Positions 1-11,434 of a stretch of DNA of 64,000 nucleotides are shown here, piece by piece. Within the stretch, counting starts at the first letter, position 1. Every line of letters begins with the position of its first letter. Source of the stretch: Siphonodentalium dalli (Eukaryota > Mollusca > Scaphopoda > Gadilida > Siphonodentaliidae); assembly GCA_032622095.1 (NCBI GenBank), contig CP136067.1, forward strand, positions 75,170,705 to 75,234,704. The letters are read 5' to 3'. Made by a program: the position numbers and the translations under genes. The notes under the pieces are model-generated. The model saw only the letters and a program-made list of their open reading frames with translations. It did not search any database and was not told where the DNA came from.

Positions 1-900
1 ATATTTGATCAATATTTTACGATTGTAAGAGTCTCATCGTCATCTTTAGACGCATTATTGTCGAGTATGGATATGTACACGCACATGGCGTTGCTTTTTG
101 GTCAGATGTAGGTCACATCACCTGCTTGAAATTTGTTTGTGTTCTTTAGTTCAAATACCAGTTTGTTATGCTCGGTTACTGCTCAATGACTGATGTAGTC
201 CAATAAATTTGTAGTCATGTATATAATTCGAACTGCCGTAAAGAATTTCTCTGAACAATTCGATTGGAATAGGCCCTACAAGGAATTTATGTTTTGTGGA
301 TTGAAATATTGGCGAAAAATCCTGACATGATCGACACAGTTCACACGTGCATGCAGTGCGGTACTCTTGGTTGCAACTCTGCTTTGTGTATACGGGGTAT
401 TACACCCACACATGGTATTTTTCGTCTGAATTCATTTACATGCTTTCACAAATGGATTAATACATGGGTGATTCGTATTGGATTTTATTTATTTGAAAAG
501 TTCAATCTGGTGAGTGGACTTACTAACAATTCTCATTCCATTTCAAGTTCATGTTCTGATCGATGTTTACCTCTAAAGGCTCTAGAATTAACGTAGAACA
601 GTCACTTATATTTACACAGATTGTTAATTGATAGCCTTGGAAATCATGCCTAATATCCTAATATTGCATATTGCCATGCATAGCTGACATTGTTTTATTG
701 TCAAGGTGCTGATTTATGCATTCACGCTTAAGTAGAACAAGTCACGATTCCCACATCTCCTAAATCCACATGACCCATGTACTACGATGTAGGGCTACTG
801 ATACCCCACCCCTGTCCTGAAACCCCGATAAGGACCATGAGTGGGTGATTTATTGGTATGGTTATTCGCGTACAGGTAACATTTTGTTTGACATTGTGAA
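1..900. other. No gene recognised
   Basis: AT-rich sequence with stop codons in all frames apart from short random reading frames. I see no domain, splice-bounded exon or clear repeat here. Confidence 0.5.
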
Positions 901-1119
901 TCACACTTTTGCATGTCCTAGCTTGAATTTCACAATATTTGTGAAAGATCCGTCTTCAAAGTGCTTGGAACACAAACAGCTGTATTGTGACAGCCCATTC
1001 CAAACCCTCTTGTTGCGGACAAATGCCGTCCACTGCCGTCGAATGGCTGCATTCTTGGGCCACTTGAACAGATAATTATATTTATGGCTACAGTTTGCAG
1101 CCACGCAGCGACGATTCAT
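901..1119 (-). CDS. THAP-type zinc-finger exon (partial gene or transposase relic)
   Basis: From the ATG at 1119 the frame encodes about 72 residues that match the THAP DNA-binding domain. Cys5 and Cys10 begin the C2CH zinc site and Cys50-Leu-Cys... Cys50 and His53 complete it in the string CLCSKHF, giving C-X4-C-X39-C-X2-H. The conserved Trp30, a Phe-Lys-Trp-Pro stretch at 18-21 and Phe54/Phe59 are present. THAP domains bind DNA as the N-terminal part of P-element-type transposases and of host transcription factors. The usual AVPxxF box is missing because the frame stops after residue 72; a GT two codons before the stop (AAAA|GTGTGA) could be a splice donor leading to that box in a next exon. 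The open frame continues upstream of this ATG to 1335, but the domain begins at Met(1119). I cannot tell a host THAP gene from a P-element relic; no transposase catalytic region was seen nearby. Confidence 0.65.
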   Translation of the reverse strand: MNRRCVAANCSHKYNYLFKWPKNAAIRRQWTAFVRNKRVWNGLSQYSCLCSKHFEDGSFTNIVKFKLGHAKV

Positions 1120-1218
1120 TTTTTTTTTCAAATGAAAAACAACAATAAAAAAAAGCGATTTCAAAATACGTGATTTTAAAAACGGCGCATAAAATCTCTT
1201 CCGCCTTTGTACTTGCGA

Positions 1219-1226
1219 TGACGTCA
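1219..1226. promoter_or_regulatory. CRE-like TGACGTCA site upstream of THAP exon
   Basis: A perfect palindromic TGACGTCA, the consensus for CREB/ATF-type bZIP factors, lies 100 bases upstream of the THAP ATG on the minus strand. Promoter role is inference from position only. Confidence 0.4.
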
Positions 1227-1429
1227 TTTTCCGAGTCGCGACGGAAACAGCTGATTCAAAAATGAATATTGTAAACAAAGAAGCCGTTTTCTTCAAATGT
1301 CTGGAAATAGTACTTTTTGGTAAAAATGCGAACAAAATGGACAGGATACATGTTATAAACCTTATTTAGCATAAGTTAAGACATATTTAGATATGATTGG
1401 AGCTAAATTAATTGTATTATTCAGCTGGT

Positions 1430-1824
1430 CTTTAACATGTAGTGGCCATTTAGTATCATTTTATCATTCAATATGTGACTCAGAAAAACTATAATTGGTG
1501 ACGAGGAAGCATGTGTTTTCATTGTTTAGAATATGTTTTTTTGAAAATTACCCAGTTTATCTACCCCACATAACGGTATACTCTATACTCTGATCATAGC
1601 TATATACTCTCGCTGACAGATGGGTTAAACATCTGCCGATCTTGATCGGCCTCTAAGATCGGCCTCTCGGAAGATAAACTGGGTAATTTTCAGCAAAAAG
1701 ATTCTGAACCATAATGCCTCTGCTGAAGAAAAAACATTCTCCCTTGTCACCAATGATAGTTTTTCTGAGTCGCATAGTCATATTGAATGATAAAATGACA
1801 CTATCTGGTCACTGCATGTTAAGG
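1430..1824. repeat. Fold-back MITE-like inverted repeat, ~395 bp
   Basis: The left arm (about 1430-1570) and right arm (about 1665-1824) are diverged reverse complements. They share segments such as TTTAACATGYAGTG, the run containing CTCAGAAAAACTAT, and GATAAACTGGGTAATTTT. The centre holds the motif CATCTGCCGATCTTGATCGG. A diverged relative of the centre, reading GATCGGCAGATGTTAACCC, occurs at about 11,930. No coding capacity is seen; probably a non-autonomous DNA transposon. Confidence 0.7.
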
Positions 1825-1872
1825 TAAGAAAAACTCAGGTGGGGGGGAGATGATCAGGGAGGGGGAAGATGC

Positions 1873-1890
1873 GGGGGGGGGGGGGGGGGG
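1873..1890. repeat. Poly-G run (18 G)
   Basis: Uninterrupted 18-base G homopolymer in AT-rich surroundings. Confidence 0.9.
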
Positions 1891-2397
1891 AAACTGTTAC
1901 ACTGGTACAATTGAGGCCCATAATATCGGTCCTGGCAATTTTTAGGAACGAAACTTTGGGCTGATAATATCGGCCCATGGCAATCAAAGAGTTACTGAAA
2001 ACACCTATTGAATATTCTTATACCATCAGATGCTGTTAGATGTATAAAATATATAACCGTTCGTTAACTCAAAAGTCAAATATTTTTCATCTGATCATCC
2101 ACATATTTCATCTCTAGGTTTTTCATGGCACACTCTTCGCCTTTATGGATATTGGATGGCAGCAATTAATCACCTGCATCTCTGTTACCAGGCGCTGAAT
2201 TACATCAAGTCTGATCACCTTATATCAAATTATCCATGTTAATCAATTGACATTGTTGACAAACCGTGTTAACTGACTAATCGGTTCACGGCAAGTGAAG
2301 TTCAAGGCCAATTACTTCCTAAACATGGTATATTTACGAGTGTTTTAAAACGATAATATAGCTTCTTTCCAAGATTTTGAAGATGCCTAGGTGTCAC

Positions 2398-3376
2398 ACA
2401 GCATAATCGATCTGAGGATACGTTGTGAGCATGGAGGATTTGATGTGATTCCAACTAGGGTTCGAGCATTTTTGGCGCATTTTTTTGTTATTAAAACTTG
2501 GTAACTCATACAAAGAGGGTCACTGCTTGATAATACACATGTAAATGCTAACATTTGGTCATCTTCCCAGTGGGGAGGCCCTTATCACACATGTATAGGC
2601 AGTCAAAATGAATGTAGATGGCAGCGGGTATATAGTTCCAACTAAATTGTCAGTTCTGCATTGCCTAAGAGATGTGCATATATGCAGATATCTTGCCAAC
2701 TCGCACTGCTTTTCAGCTCATAACTCGTTGGAATATCCAGTTTAATTAAAGAAAAGTGAGGTGGGGTGTAAACACAAATGTCAATGTGGAGGTGTTGTAA
2801 TCGTCAACGATGATTCACTATGTATATATTACAACAAATATATTATGGATGCCTCACACTGTGGCCCATTGGCATCTCGTGAAGGGCACTGGAGCTTCCA
2901 TGGCTCATTTTGTGTGTGGAATACAAAATACTGAGGAATATACATGGAACAGTATTATAGTATACACATACTGACTGCCTTGGGGAGAAATAGCGAGAAT
3001 GATTTTGACCATTACCCAGCGAGCACACTATTACCTGGCTATAGTCTTTAAACTATCACCAACCTGCTGATATCACAATGAGTGAGAACGGTCTCCCCAC
3101 ATACTGACTGCCTTGGGGAGAAATAGCGAGAATGATTTTGACCATTACCCAGCGAGCACACTATTACCTGGCTATAGTCTTTAAACTATCACCAACCTGC
3201 TGATATCACAATGAGTGAGAACGGTCTCCCCACTGGGCAAACAACCAAATGTTAGCATTTACATGATTAACATCAAGCGGTGAACCTCTTTGTATGACTT
3301 ACCATACTTTAATAGCAAATAAATGCTCGAATCCTTCATGCTTACAATGAATCCTCGGATCGATTACGCCACGTGG
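2398..3376. repeat. Fold-back element, ~980 bp, with internal tandem duplication
   Basis: The left arm (about 2398-2590) and right arm (about 3222-3376) are diverged inverted repeats. Shared blocks include GTAATCGATC-like ends, AGCATTTATTT-like tracts, AAATGTTAGCATTTACATG and CCCAGTGGGGAG. The inner part carries a 133-bp direct duplication. No protein-coding signal was found, so a non-autonomous TIR element is the simplest reading. Confidence 0.65.
2967..3232. repeat. 133-bp tandem duplication, two copies
   Basis: Bases 2967-3099 are repeated at 3100-3232 with no difference that I can see by eye. The duplication lies inside the fold-back element and so is younger than it, or it is an assembly artefact. 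Confidence 0.9.
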
Positions 3377-3389
3377 GTGACCGTGTGCA

Positions 3390-5130
3390 TATGCATGTTG
3401 TAAAAGTGAGTCGTTAGATTTAAAAGAAGGAGCCATATTTGAGCAGAAAACCAACAGTGATTTTTGACCATTTCCGAAGTCGATATAGTCAAGTAAGAAC
3501 GATGTTTACATTGAATAAAACTGTACAAAAGCCATTATAACATATATCAAAGCAATGTTAATAGCTCCCACCTTGATGAAATAAGCCGATCAGAGTTGTA
3601 TATGTGGTAATTAATAAATAATCCCTCTTTTGTCGAAAAGTATCGCCCTGTCATTCGGATCAATAGGTGGAAAAATAAATATAACGATATACATATCCCT
3701 TTCCTGTAAATTTGCACAATGGAATTTTCATTATCACATGCTTTGGGACCACAGAATGTGAGAGGTATGGAAAAATGAGTCGTATTATCACCTAAATGGC
3801 TCAATAATGAGTTTCCTACACACAAACTAAACATTTACTCTTCAAATCGCCTACACACAAACAACATTTACTCATCAATTCGCCGATAAACAGTAATGAT
3901 TCATCCAATGAGAGTTGCTGCATATAATTTGTATATATATAATGAATTTGGGTGTGGAGTGGTCCACATCAGTTTAACTTATAAAATCGGATCCACTGAA
4001 TGTAGTATTTTGCACTCTGTACAATTTGTTTGGTAAATGAATAGTGTTAATGATTGTTGGTTATCATGTAATTAAATGTTTACAATGTTATGTTGAAACT
4101 TTTTCTTTTGATACTGGAAGCCTGGGACTGGAAAGTAGTAGAGTTGCTTATGTACTTTCGTGGGAATTTTTTTTAACAAATGTTATTAAAAAATAGCTGA
4201 ATTTGATGACAAAAATGTGCATCAGTTTTAAATATCTAGATTGCCGTATAATTACAACCAAAAAGTGCATCTATATTCTAGATGGCGACCAAACTGGTTG
4301 CTATACTAGAGAAATCACTAAAATTGGTCAAATTTTCTTTGATAACACCGCTAATCTGCGATTTAGTGAATATAGGTGAATATATTTGCTCTGTGTTGGC
4401 GAAAGAACATGGAGTTATGAAACAATATGAATAGTTTGTGAACAATGGCTGTTTATACTCAAGAATTCAAGAGAATGAAACCACGAAAATGAGATGATAT
4501 CATCAAAATGGCAACCATGAACAATTTCAGAGTTGGCATTGAGTCTGGGAGGAAAATTAATTTTTATAGGGAGGATTATGTTTCGCCATCAATAATACCA
4601 TTACATCACACTTCCTCTTGACAGTGCAACTTGGACCTCAACGTGAAAATCCCAGATGGCGACCGAAATTCTAATAATTGATAAATAATAAATTATTCAC
4701 AGCGGTTTGAAATCGGTGGCTAATAGCAACCTTATTTTGAATAAATTCTACTATCTAATCATTCGGCAACCATGACATATTAGATTGTCATATTATTATG
4801 CATATGCATCTAAATTCAAGATGATGACTGAGATGGTTACCAAAATGGAGAAATCATCCAAATTTCTAGTTTCATTGATAATGCTTCTAAGGTGGGTTTC
4901 AGTGACTACTGGTAAACACATTTGTTCCCCTGTTGGCAAAAGACCCAGGAATGCTGATACAATCTGATGTTGCGGCCTTGGCGACGTATCAACAAAAACT
5001 CTCGGCTCGAAATTGGGTCACATCTACTTTAGCGTTTCAGATGGTTTAAACGAATAAATTAATGCATACAAGTGGAAAAAAGGTCGGTAGACCGCATGTC
5101 CGCCTCTAAGCGTCGGCTTTATACGACCTC
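3390..5130. repeat. No gene; two diverged copies of a dispersed repeat
   Basis: No exon recognised. Segments near 4255-4440 and 4790-4955 are diverged direct copies of one another: each has an ATCTA...TTC(T/A)AGATG start, a GAGAAATCA(C/T)C block, a TTGATAA...GCT block and a later TGTTGGC(G/A)AAAGA block. The type resembles the 'CAAGATGGC...' repeats found elsewhere in the window. Confidence 0.45.
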
Positions 5131-5137
5131 AAATTGG

Positions 5138-5510
5138 CAAATTCTAAGTCAAAAAGGGACATAACTCATGTAAAAATAACTGGACGAAACCCATATTAGA
5201 ACTTGGCCTGTATCTTTACCTGGGAAATACACATACCAACTTTGGTTCAGATCAAATAATCCAAACTGGAGTTATCGGTCGGAAACCAAAAATGTTAACA
5301 GATGGTCAAATTCTAAGTCGAAAAAGGGCCGTAACTCATGTAAAAAAAATTGGACGGAACCAATATTCGAACTTGGCCTGTAACTGGGAAATACACATAC
5401 GAACTTTGGTTCAGATCAAATAATCCAAACTGGAGTTATCGGTCGGAAACCAAAAATGTTAACAGACGGTAAAATTCTAAGTCGAAAAAAGGGGCATAAC
5501 TCTGGTGAAA
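5138..5510. repeat. Tandem repeat, ~165-bp unit, ~2.3 copies
   Basis: Units start at 5138, 5307 and 5470, each beginning AAATTCTAAGTC(A/G)AAAAA. They contain GGGAAATACACATAC and GGAGTTATCGGTCGGAAACC. The CATAACTC / GAACTTGGCCTG wording is shared in diverged form with the repeat at about 13,440-13,640. Confidence 0.85.
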
Positions 5511-6042
5511 ATTGGAGTCGGCGGACAATAAAATAGTAATGTAGCTACATATTCGATGAAACATGATTTATGTCCCTATTGGGACTAAATTTTAGCTTTC
5601 ACTATTCTGTTCCCCGTCATTTTAGAAAGCTTGCACCGCACAAAATTTACGATGTACACTTTTCTCAGAACTTGCATGGTTATTTTCAATCTAGCGAAAT
5701 CTGAACTATAACAGTTTGAATGGCTTTGCTTTTTGTTTGAGAACATTGATATTTTATTGAAAGAATTTCACAGTTCCGATTTCTATACATGGATTCATAT
5801 TAAATCAGGACTTATATCTTGTTTATTGCTGACAAATCAGCCCAATATTCCATAAATTCCCAACCTCATCACATGTACCGTAACTGTGTATTCATGCGTA
5901 ACGGGAATTGCTCTTCTAAATTTCCAAATTACTCTTCGATATGACCAAAATGTAGGTTGTTTTTGTCTGAAAACTTTTCAGTCATAAATTTGACAAAAAA
6001 TGATAGTGGTCAGTTGGCATAAGATAAATACAACAATAGCAT

Positions 6043-6129
6043 AGTGTGTTTTGAGATGTGTTTTATCTCAACTCGTTAGAAGTATGATACTTCTAATTCA
6101 TTGAGATAAAACACATCTCAAAACACACT
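6043..6129. repeat. Hairpin with 29-bp perfect arms
   Basis: Bases 6043-6071 and 6101-6129 are exact reverse complements. The loop contains a second small hairpin, TTAGAAGTA/TACTTCTAA, at about 6076-6096. Probably a tiny MITE. Confidence 0.85.
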
Positions 6130-6717
6130 GCCATTATCGTAAATATACACATCTACTATATGTTTTGGAACTTCTGCCTGTCTATGTGTTATAGACTCAA
6201 AAACTTGCTCGACCGATCCGACTTTAATGTGGTATCACAGTTACTGGACATAAAGTCCCAAAAATAAGGGTTTAATCGAGTTTATAAATCGGGAACTGTG
6301 GTGGTATGTAAGCCAGTCTGAGTAAACTCATACCTAAATATTCATTACAACATTGAATATTAGGTCTGACGGAAAACATCGCTATCTCATTTCCAAGTCC
6401 TCGGGATTCCGTAATCTGATTGATTGCGTAAATAATTTTCCGTCCAATGAAACCGTATGGGTTAATAAACAAGTGTTAGTGGGCGGAGACTCCCATAATG
6501 TCACCTCTAAATATAGTAACAAAGCGGAATTTATATATTCGGTACGATTCCAATTAATTTGAAGGATGTGCTGGACCTGATAGATAGGCCTGCGTATGGT
6601 ACCAACTTGGCCTCCCATAAATATAAATAGAACTCACTCATGTCCGTGTATTTGATTTACTTTATTGTAACATGGTTTGCAAATCAAATTATTTGTCGTA
6701 AAAAAGTCATCTGAAAG

Positions 6718-6930
6718 TCAAACACCGAGGAAATGACTTAATTTTATGCTTTTAAATAGTTCTAAAGCATCATTTTTGATGACGACCTTATTTTTTGCTC
6801 TCGGGTGCAGCTTTCCCGTTGATGCAGCGAGTTCATCTCCCGAAAAAGAATAGTCGCACACACGACAAATATTATCTTCTGTAAGTTTATGTCGCGACAC
6901 AGGCCTTCTATGGGTTGATGAGTCGGCCAT
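6718..6930 (-). CDS. Unidentified 70-residue exon with a CxxC motif
   Basis: From the ATG at 6930 a 70-residue frame runs to a stop at 6718. It is polar and protein-like, with an Asn-Ile-Cys-Arg-Val-Cys stretch near residues 20-25 that could be half of a zinc site, then a Lys-rich part. I do not recognise the family. A possible splice donor (CTCG|GTGTTT) falls just before the stop, so this may be a first exon, as with the THAP exon at 901-1119. The in-frame ATG at 6975 adds a hydrophobic lead but the more soluble start at 6930 fits the CRE-type site 70 bases upstream. No repeat was seen inside it. It could still be a chance frame. Confidence 0.3.
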   Translation of the reverse strand: MADSSTHRRPVSRHKLTEDNICRVCDYSFSGDELAASTGKLHPRAKNKVVIKNDALELFKSIKLSHFLGV

Positions 6931-7000
6931 TGTTATTGCGAAGCACAACAAATAACACGTGGGGACACCTGTCAATCATCGATGTATTTTTAAAAATCCG

Positions 7001-7008
7001 TGACGTCA
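7001..7008. promoter_or_regulatory. CRE-like TGACGTCA site
   Basis: Perfect TGACGTCA palindrome about 70 bases upstream of the candidate minus-strand exon start at 6930. Function inferred from position. Confidence 0.35.
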
Positions 7009-7009
7009 T

Positions 7010-8690
7010 TTTGGGGAAGCTCTTTGCTGAATAGAAATGGTTTTGGCGACATTAGCTCCAGACTCTATATTTCTAATATAGCTAATATAGAGTCAACGTT
7101 CACCCAGACTGTATGTAAGCCTACTTTGATCTCGGGAACAATATGAGCGGGTCCAATTTCATGTCCGTCAGTGTTCACACTGCCCAGAAATTCCTTTAGC
7201 CATTATTTTAGCCAAATGCCATTTTTTTTAGCCACTTTGAATTTACTTTAGCCATGTTTGGGAAAATGTTTTGCGATAAATTGAACGTATATTACATTTT
7301 ATTGACAAAAGAAAATAACAATGTAATATGAGCAATAACATCCTGCCAAGCGATTCCACATGCAATTAAAGTTTTAGATCATCGCAAATTAAAACAAATT
7401 GCGGTGTATTAACATATAGCGAAAATATGCAATACGATATCTGAACGCAACCTGAAGTTTTATTTATTCGCGAGTTTGTTCATATTTTTATCCATGCCTA
7501 TGCGTATCTGGTGCATATTTGTTCAATTCGCGGGAAAATAGTAAGTATAACCTGGTGACTACGCAATTAAGATAATTTTAATCGCGGCTAGTTGGACAGA
7601 TCGATCGGTTTTGCAAAAAGTTGGAATTAATTAATAGGGATCAAACTGCAAATGCAAGAAATTCATTTTGGAAACTTGATTCACAGCAAAAACCTCCGCC
7701 ACTTAAAGTGATTAAGCATCTTTCCCTTATCCCCACTCACAAGTTGTGTTTATTACAACACCAAGCATCTGCCATTGACACTGCATGAATCAACACAAAT
7801 GTACACCTATTACTAATTGCTCCAAGCACATCCGATCGTGTAACATACTCGAGGTGGCGACGCTTTTGTTGTACGGGTGTCAGCTGCACGTGATGTTATT
7901 AGACCGATGACTGCTGGTTTGTTTATAATCACCACCATGTCCAGATGGACATATTTGAGAGGAAATTAATTCAGCAATTTTTTTTGCAATTTGGTCATTT
8001 TTTTTCGCCATTTACAATGGCTAAAATGGCTACCGCCAGCGAGAACACTGATGACCGTGACCTTGACTCATACGCTCATATAGGCATGTTTCTGGACCTC
8101 GACCGATCCGACTCAAATTTGGTATGTAGGCCTTCTTTGATCCCAGGATCAATATGGGTGGATCCCTAAATAGCCCGGACGAAGTCGAGCGCATCAGTTA
8201 GTAGTATATATACTGTATATAAAGACAAGGAAAGTAAGCTCAAAATAGTTTTTAATAAAAAATAATAACATTATAGATATAAACTCTTTACTATAAACAA
8301 TACAAAACTATATTAAGCTCTGGTACAAACTGGAGAATTTCCAATTGCTCTGCACAAAAAATAACCCAATATCTACGAGTTAATATTCATAACTTTGAAC
8401 TTGAGACTGAGTGACCAAAAAAGTTACTCATTCAAAGAGCCACCACCCTTGTTGGGGTTTTTAAACCATGCAGCAGTGTGAACTATTATTATTAAGATGG
8501 AGGTCAAGTGACTAATATTGAATGAGGAGTCCTTGCAAATCTTTGGAGCGAAAGCTGTATATGAAGTTTAAGTATATCATCAGATCTGCTGTCTCAATGC
8601 CTCAGTAGTCCGATTTCAATGCAACATGCCAACGCAGTGGGTTCATCTGAACACTCCTATAGTATTAAAGCAATATATATAAGAGGATAT
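7010..8690. other. No gene; short diverged direct repeat pair
   Basis: No exon recognised. Segments near 7105-7160 and 8098-8165 share GTATGTAGGC / TTTGATC / CAATATG wording and are diverged direct copies. The stretch 7185-7260 repeats a TTTAGCCA(T/C)T motif several times. Confidence 0.4.
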
Positions 8691-8697
8691 CCAATAA

Positions 8698-8771
8698 GTT
8701 ATGTTGGGATATAAGATTTTATGAAATGAGTTTGAGAACGAGTTTCATAAAATCTTATATCCCAACATAAC
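8698..8771. repeat. Short hairpin MITE, ~29-bp arms
   Basis: GTTATGTTGGGATATAAG... at 8698 onward is reverse-complemented by the end ...CTTATATCCCAACATAAC at 8771. A spacer of about 16 bases separates the arms. Confidence 0.85.
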
Positions 8772-9184
8772 GAGTTGAAGATCAAGTATATCGCATGAAA
8801 AAAACTAAAGCTTTATGCCTTTCTAACCAATCAAAATCCTGAAAACAAGTTGCAAAATGCATATTTACAGCATTGACTGAGGCGCTTCACAACCATGTAC
8901 GACATTATTGCGCACTCTGGCTGGCAATAGAAAATATAGTCCCCCAATTTGCCTCTTATTTTTGTGTCTATTTTGGTTAGTGCAACAAAGTTGGACAAGA
9001 ATTTAACTTAAATGAACAAAGCAATCATTTTGTATTGTCTGTTGTTGGGTTCATGTGTGGCTTTTTGAAATAGTATTAATCCACCGAAATCAATGTAAAT
9101 TTTGTTGGTAAGCATGCGCCTATTCATCACTAGTGAGAGATAAGGAAATATGTAATGGCTTTTTAAATATTTAGCATATAAAAT

Positions 9185-10060
9185 GAAAGTGTCAATGATA
9201 CTGTAGCTCAACTTCGAAAGGGAATAATTTCATGTGTTACAGTCAATGGAGTGATTAGGAATGCGGAAAATTTAAATGTCCAAGTAATACTAGATTATCA
9301 ACATGAATAGATACAGTAATGCCCTAAATAATCGACTCCTTAACCACACCAGAATTATGGGTAACCTTTCAGGATTTAATCGGAAATATGGCTTGTTGCC
9401 ATTCATTGGAAAGCTCTCACACAGAGCTTTCCGATGAATGGCAACAAGCCATCTTTCCGACTAAATCCTGAAAAGTTACCCATAATTCTGCTGTGGTTAA
9501 GGAGTCGATTAATTAGGGCATTACTGTATATATAAAATAAAATCCAAGATGGCCACTGGCGGCTATGTTTTCCAATGAATATCAAAAACATTTGATAGCT
9601 CCCATCAAGATCAATATGAAATTTGGTGATGATTGGATGAGGGAAGTGGACTGCAGGGTCTGCCAAAGGATTTAGTCATGCAAAAAGTAAATTCCAAGAT
9701 AGCTGCCGGCAACCATGTTTTATGGCTGAATGACCCCAAAATGACTCGTTCCCATCTACATATCAATTTTACATCCATGACAACTTTCATGATGATCAGA
9801 CGAACAGTACGACCCATAGCCCATGCTAATGGATTGAATTATGAAATCCAAGATGGCCGCTGGTGGCCATGTTTTTTTGCCGAATAACTCCAAAATGACT
9901 CGATCTCATCTACATGTCAATGTCAACAGCTATGACAAATTTCATAATGATCCAACCAAATGTATGACCTGTAGCCTGTGCTAAAGTAAATTGTTGATGG
10001 ATGCACACACACACACGGACAACGGATACCAAGCCATGGCAATAGCTCAAACTTTACAAA
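9185..10060 (+). repeat. Dispersed repeat, copy 1 ('GTGTCAATGATACTGTAGCTCAA' family)
   Basis: The head has the family wording GTGTCAATGA(T/C)ACTGTAGCTCAAC and a following GGGAATAATTT block. The body holds degenerate units with CCAAGATGGCC, TTTAGTCATGCAAA and GATAGCTCCCATC. The tail has a CGGACAACGG / CCATGGCAATAGCTCAA signature. Other copies begin at about 15,306, 17,619 and 18,944. A hairpin MITE is nested at 9314-9526. Short reading frames inside are incidental. Confidence 0.7.
9314..9526. mobile_element. TA-flanked hairpin MITE (Tc1/mariner-like ends), 213 bp
   Basis: Almost the whole element is one hairpin with arms near 100 bp and its axis close to 9420. The ends read CAGTAATGCCC / GGGCATTACTG and are flanked by TA at 9312-9313 and 9527-9528, the target duplication typical of Tc1/mariner elements. 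It has no coding capacity. Confidence 0.8.
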
Positions 10061-10256
10061 GTAATGTTGATCTAATAACAGTTGCAGAATTATCACTTCT
10101 TCAACTGAATGATGATCATGTATCTTTTGATAATTGTAGTCCAATGGCTGGGGTAGGAAATATATGTGATGTTCTGGGACCACCTGTTCAGGTGGACATT
10201 TTATTAAGGATTTCACACATCCTATGAACTTGGACTAAAAAAGTTCACACCACATT

Positions 10257-10312
10257 TATTCAAATTAACTAATTATTATTAATTATTAATTTAAATAATT
10301 AGTTAATTTGAA
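10257..10312. repeat. AT-rich hairpin
   Basis: TTCAAATTAACTAATTATT is mirrored by AATAATTAGTTAATTTGAA around a short AT-rich spacer. Confidence 0.75.
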
Positions 10313-10421
10313 AAAATGTCTTTAAATTATTATCTATTAAAAGTACTTTATCACATAATTTGGCCATAAAAGCAGTTTCATAATTATCGGTAATAGACAC
10401 GTTTAATATCAGCGCGTGCGA

Positions 10422-10429
10422 TGACGTCA
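10422..10429. promoter_or_regulatory. CRE-like TGACGTCA site
   Basis: Perfect TGACGTCA followed by CGGCG. No gene is recognised beside it; listed because this 8-mer recurs seven times in the window. Confidence 0.25.
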
Positions 10430-10517
10430 CGGCGTTCTTCAAATAACTTGCGATCGCTGTAGTTTATGATTGTTGTTTTCGATGAATATTGCGCGTTGCT
10501 TCGGGTTTATTTGATCA

Positions 10518-10684
10518 TGTGATAAAAGGTATCTCACACTCATCCTATTTTATACGTAATTTATCAACCTCGTCCTCTAAATTCTATTTGAGCCTCGGTA
10601 AACCTCGGCTCAAATCGAATTTAGTGAACTCGGTTGATAAATTCCGTATAAACTAGAAACTCATGTGAGATCCTCTATTTATGG
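10518..10684. repeat. Fold-back MITE, ~165 bp
   Basis: The left arm (ATAAAAGGTATCTCACA..., TTATACG, AATTTATCAACC) is matched imperfectly in reverse by GGTTGATAAATT, CGTATAA and TGTGAGATCCTCTATTTAT. The centre is GAGCCTCGGTAAACCTCGGCTC. Confidence 0.75.
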
Positions 10685-10810
10685 TACTTTGATCATCAAG
10701 AAACATTGAACATACATGAATGGTTAATTTCATCAGACAATTAATTTCATCCATAACAAATATATTAACACATATTGAGAGCATTCCGATTGGAAATTTC
10801 AATTTTTCAA

Positions 10811-11052
10811 TTTAGGCCTAAAAAAAATAAAGGTTTGTTTACCCCTAACAAAGCACAAATAATAGGGTCATTTGGTAGGTTTTCATTTCACTGGAATGTT
10901 GAATGAATAACTATAGTGCTCCAAGTTTAATAAGAGTTTAACGCCACTATCGTGTTTACTGTCAATTTTGGTCTTTGTTTTTTATTTTGATGGAAGGGCA
11001 ATAAAATTAAGGTCAGGTTCGGGGGAAACAAACATCTTTTTTTTAGGCCTTA
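10811..11052. repeat. Inverted-repeat MITE, ~240 bp
   Basis: The ends TTAGGCCTAAAAAAAATAAAG (left) and ...CTTTTTTTTAGGCCTTA (right) are inverted, followed inward by GTTTGTTT(A/C)CCCC. No target duplication could be fixed. Confidence 0.65.
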
Positions 11053-11228
11053 TCCAAATTAAGATCTGTCTCAATAAATAGTACACATATAAAGTACAAT
11101 AAGACATAATTGAAAATATAACATTGTAGGCAGTGTGAATAAGGATATATGATTACTCAACTGTGAGTAGTACATAAAACCATACTTTATAACTGTTGCT
11201 TTGAGTTTACAACTTTACATGCCACTCA

Positions 11229-11430
11229 CAGGGGTAATAAATATAAATAAAAAAAAAAATCTAATTTAAAACGAGCACAGTTTTAACAAATGCATCGCTG
11301 AAGTATTATATCAATAGCAATGCATTTGTTAAAAGGGCTTAATTAATTTGTTATCAGTTTTTAATTTAGATTTTTCTTTAAATTTATATTTATTACTTGT
11401 TTTTAATGAGACACCCCTGTTGCCACACTC
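11229..11430. repeat. Inverted repeat, AT-rich
   Basis: GGGGTAATAAATATAAATAAA...ATCTAATTT and the inner ACAGTTTTAACAAATGCAT are mirrored by ATGCATTTGTTAAAA and AATTTAGATTTTT...TTATATTTATTAC. A fold-back relic. Confidence 0.6.
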
Positions 11431-11434
11431 AAGA

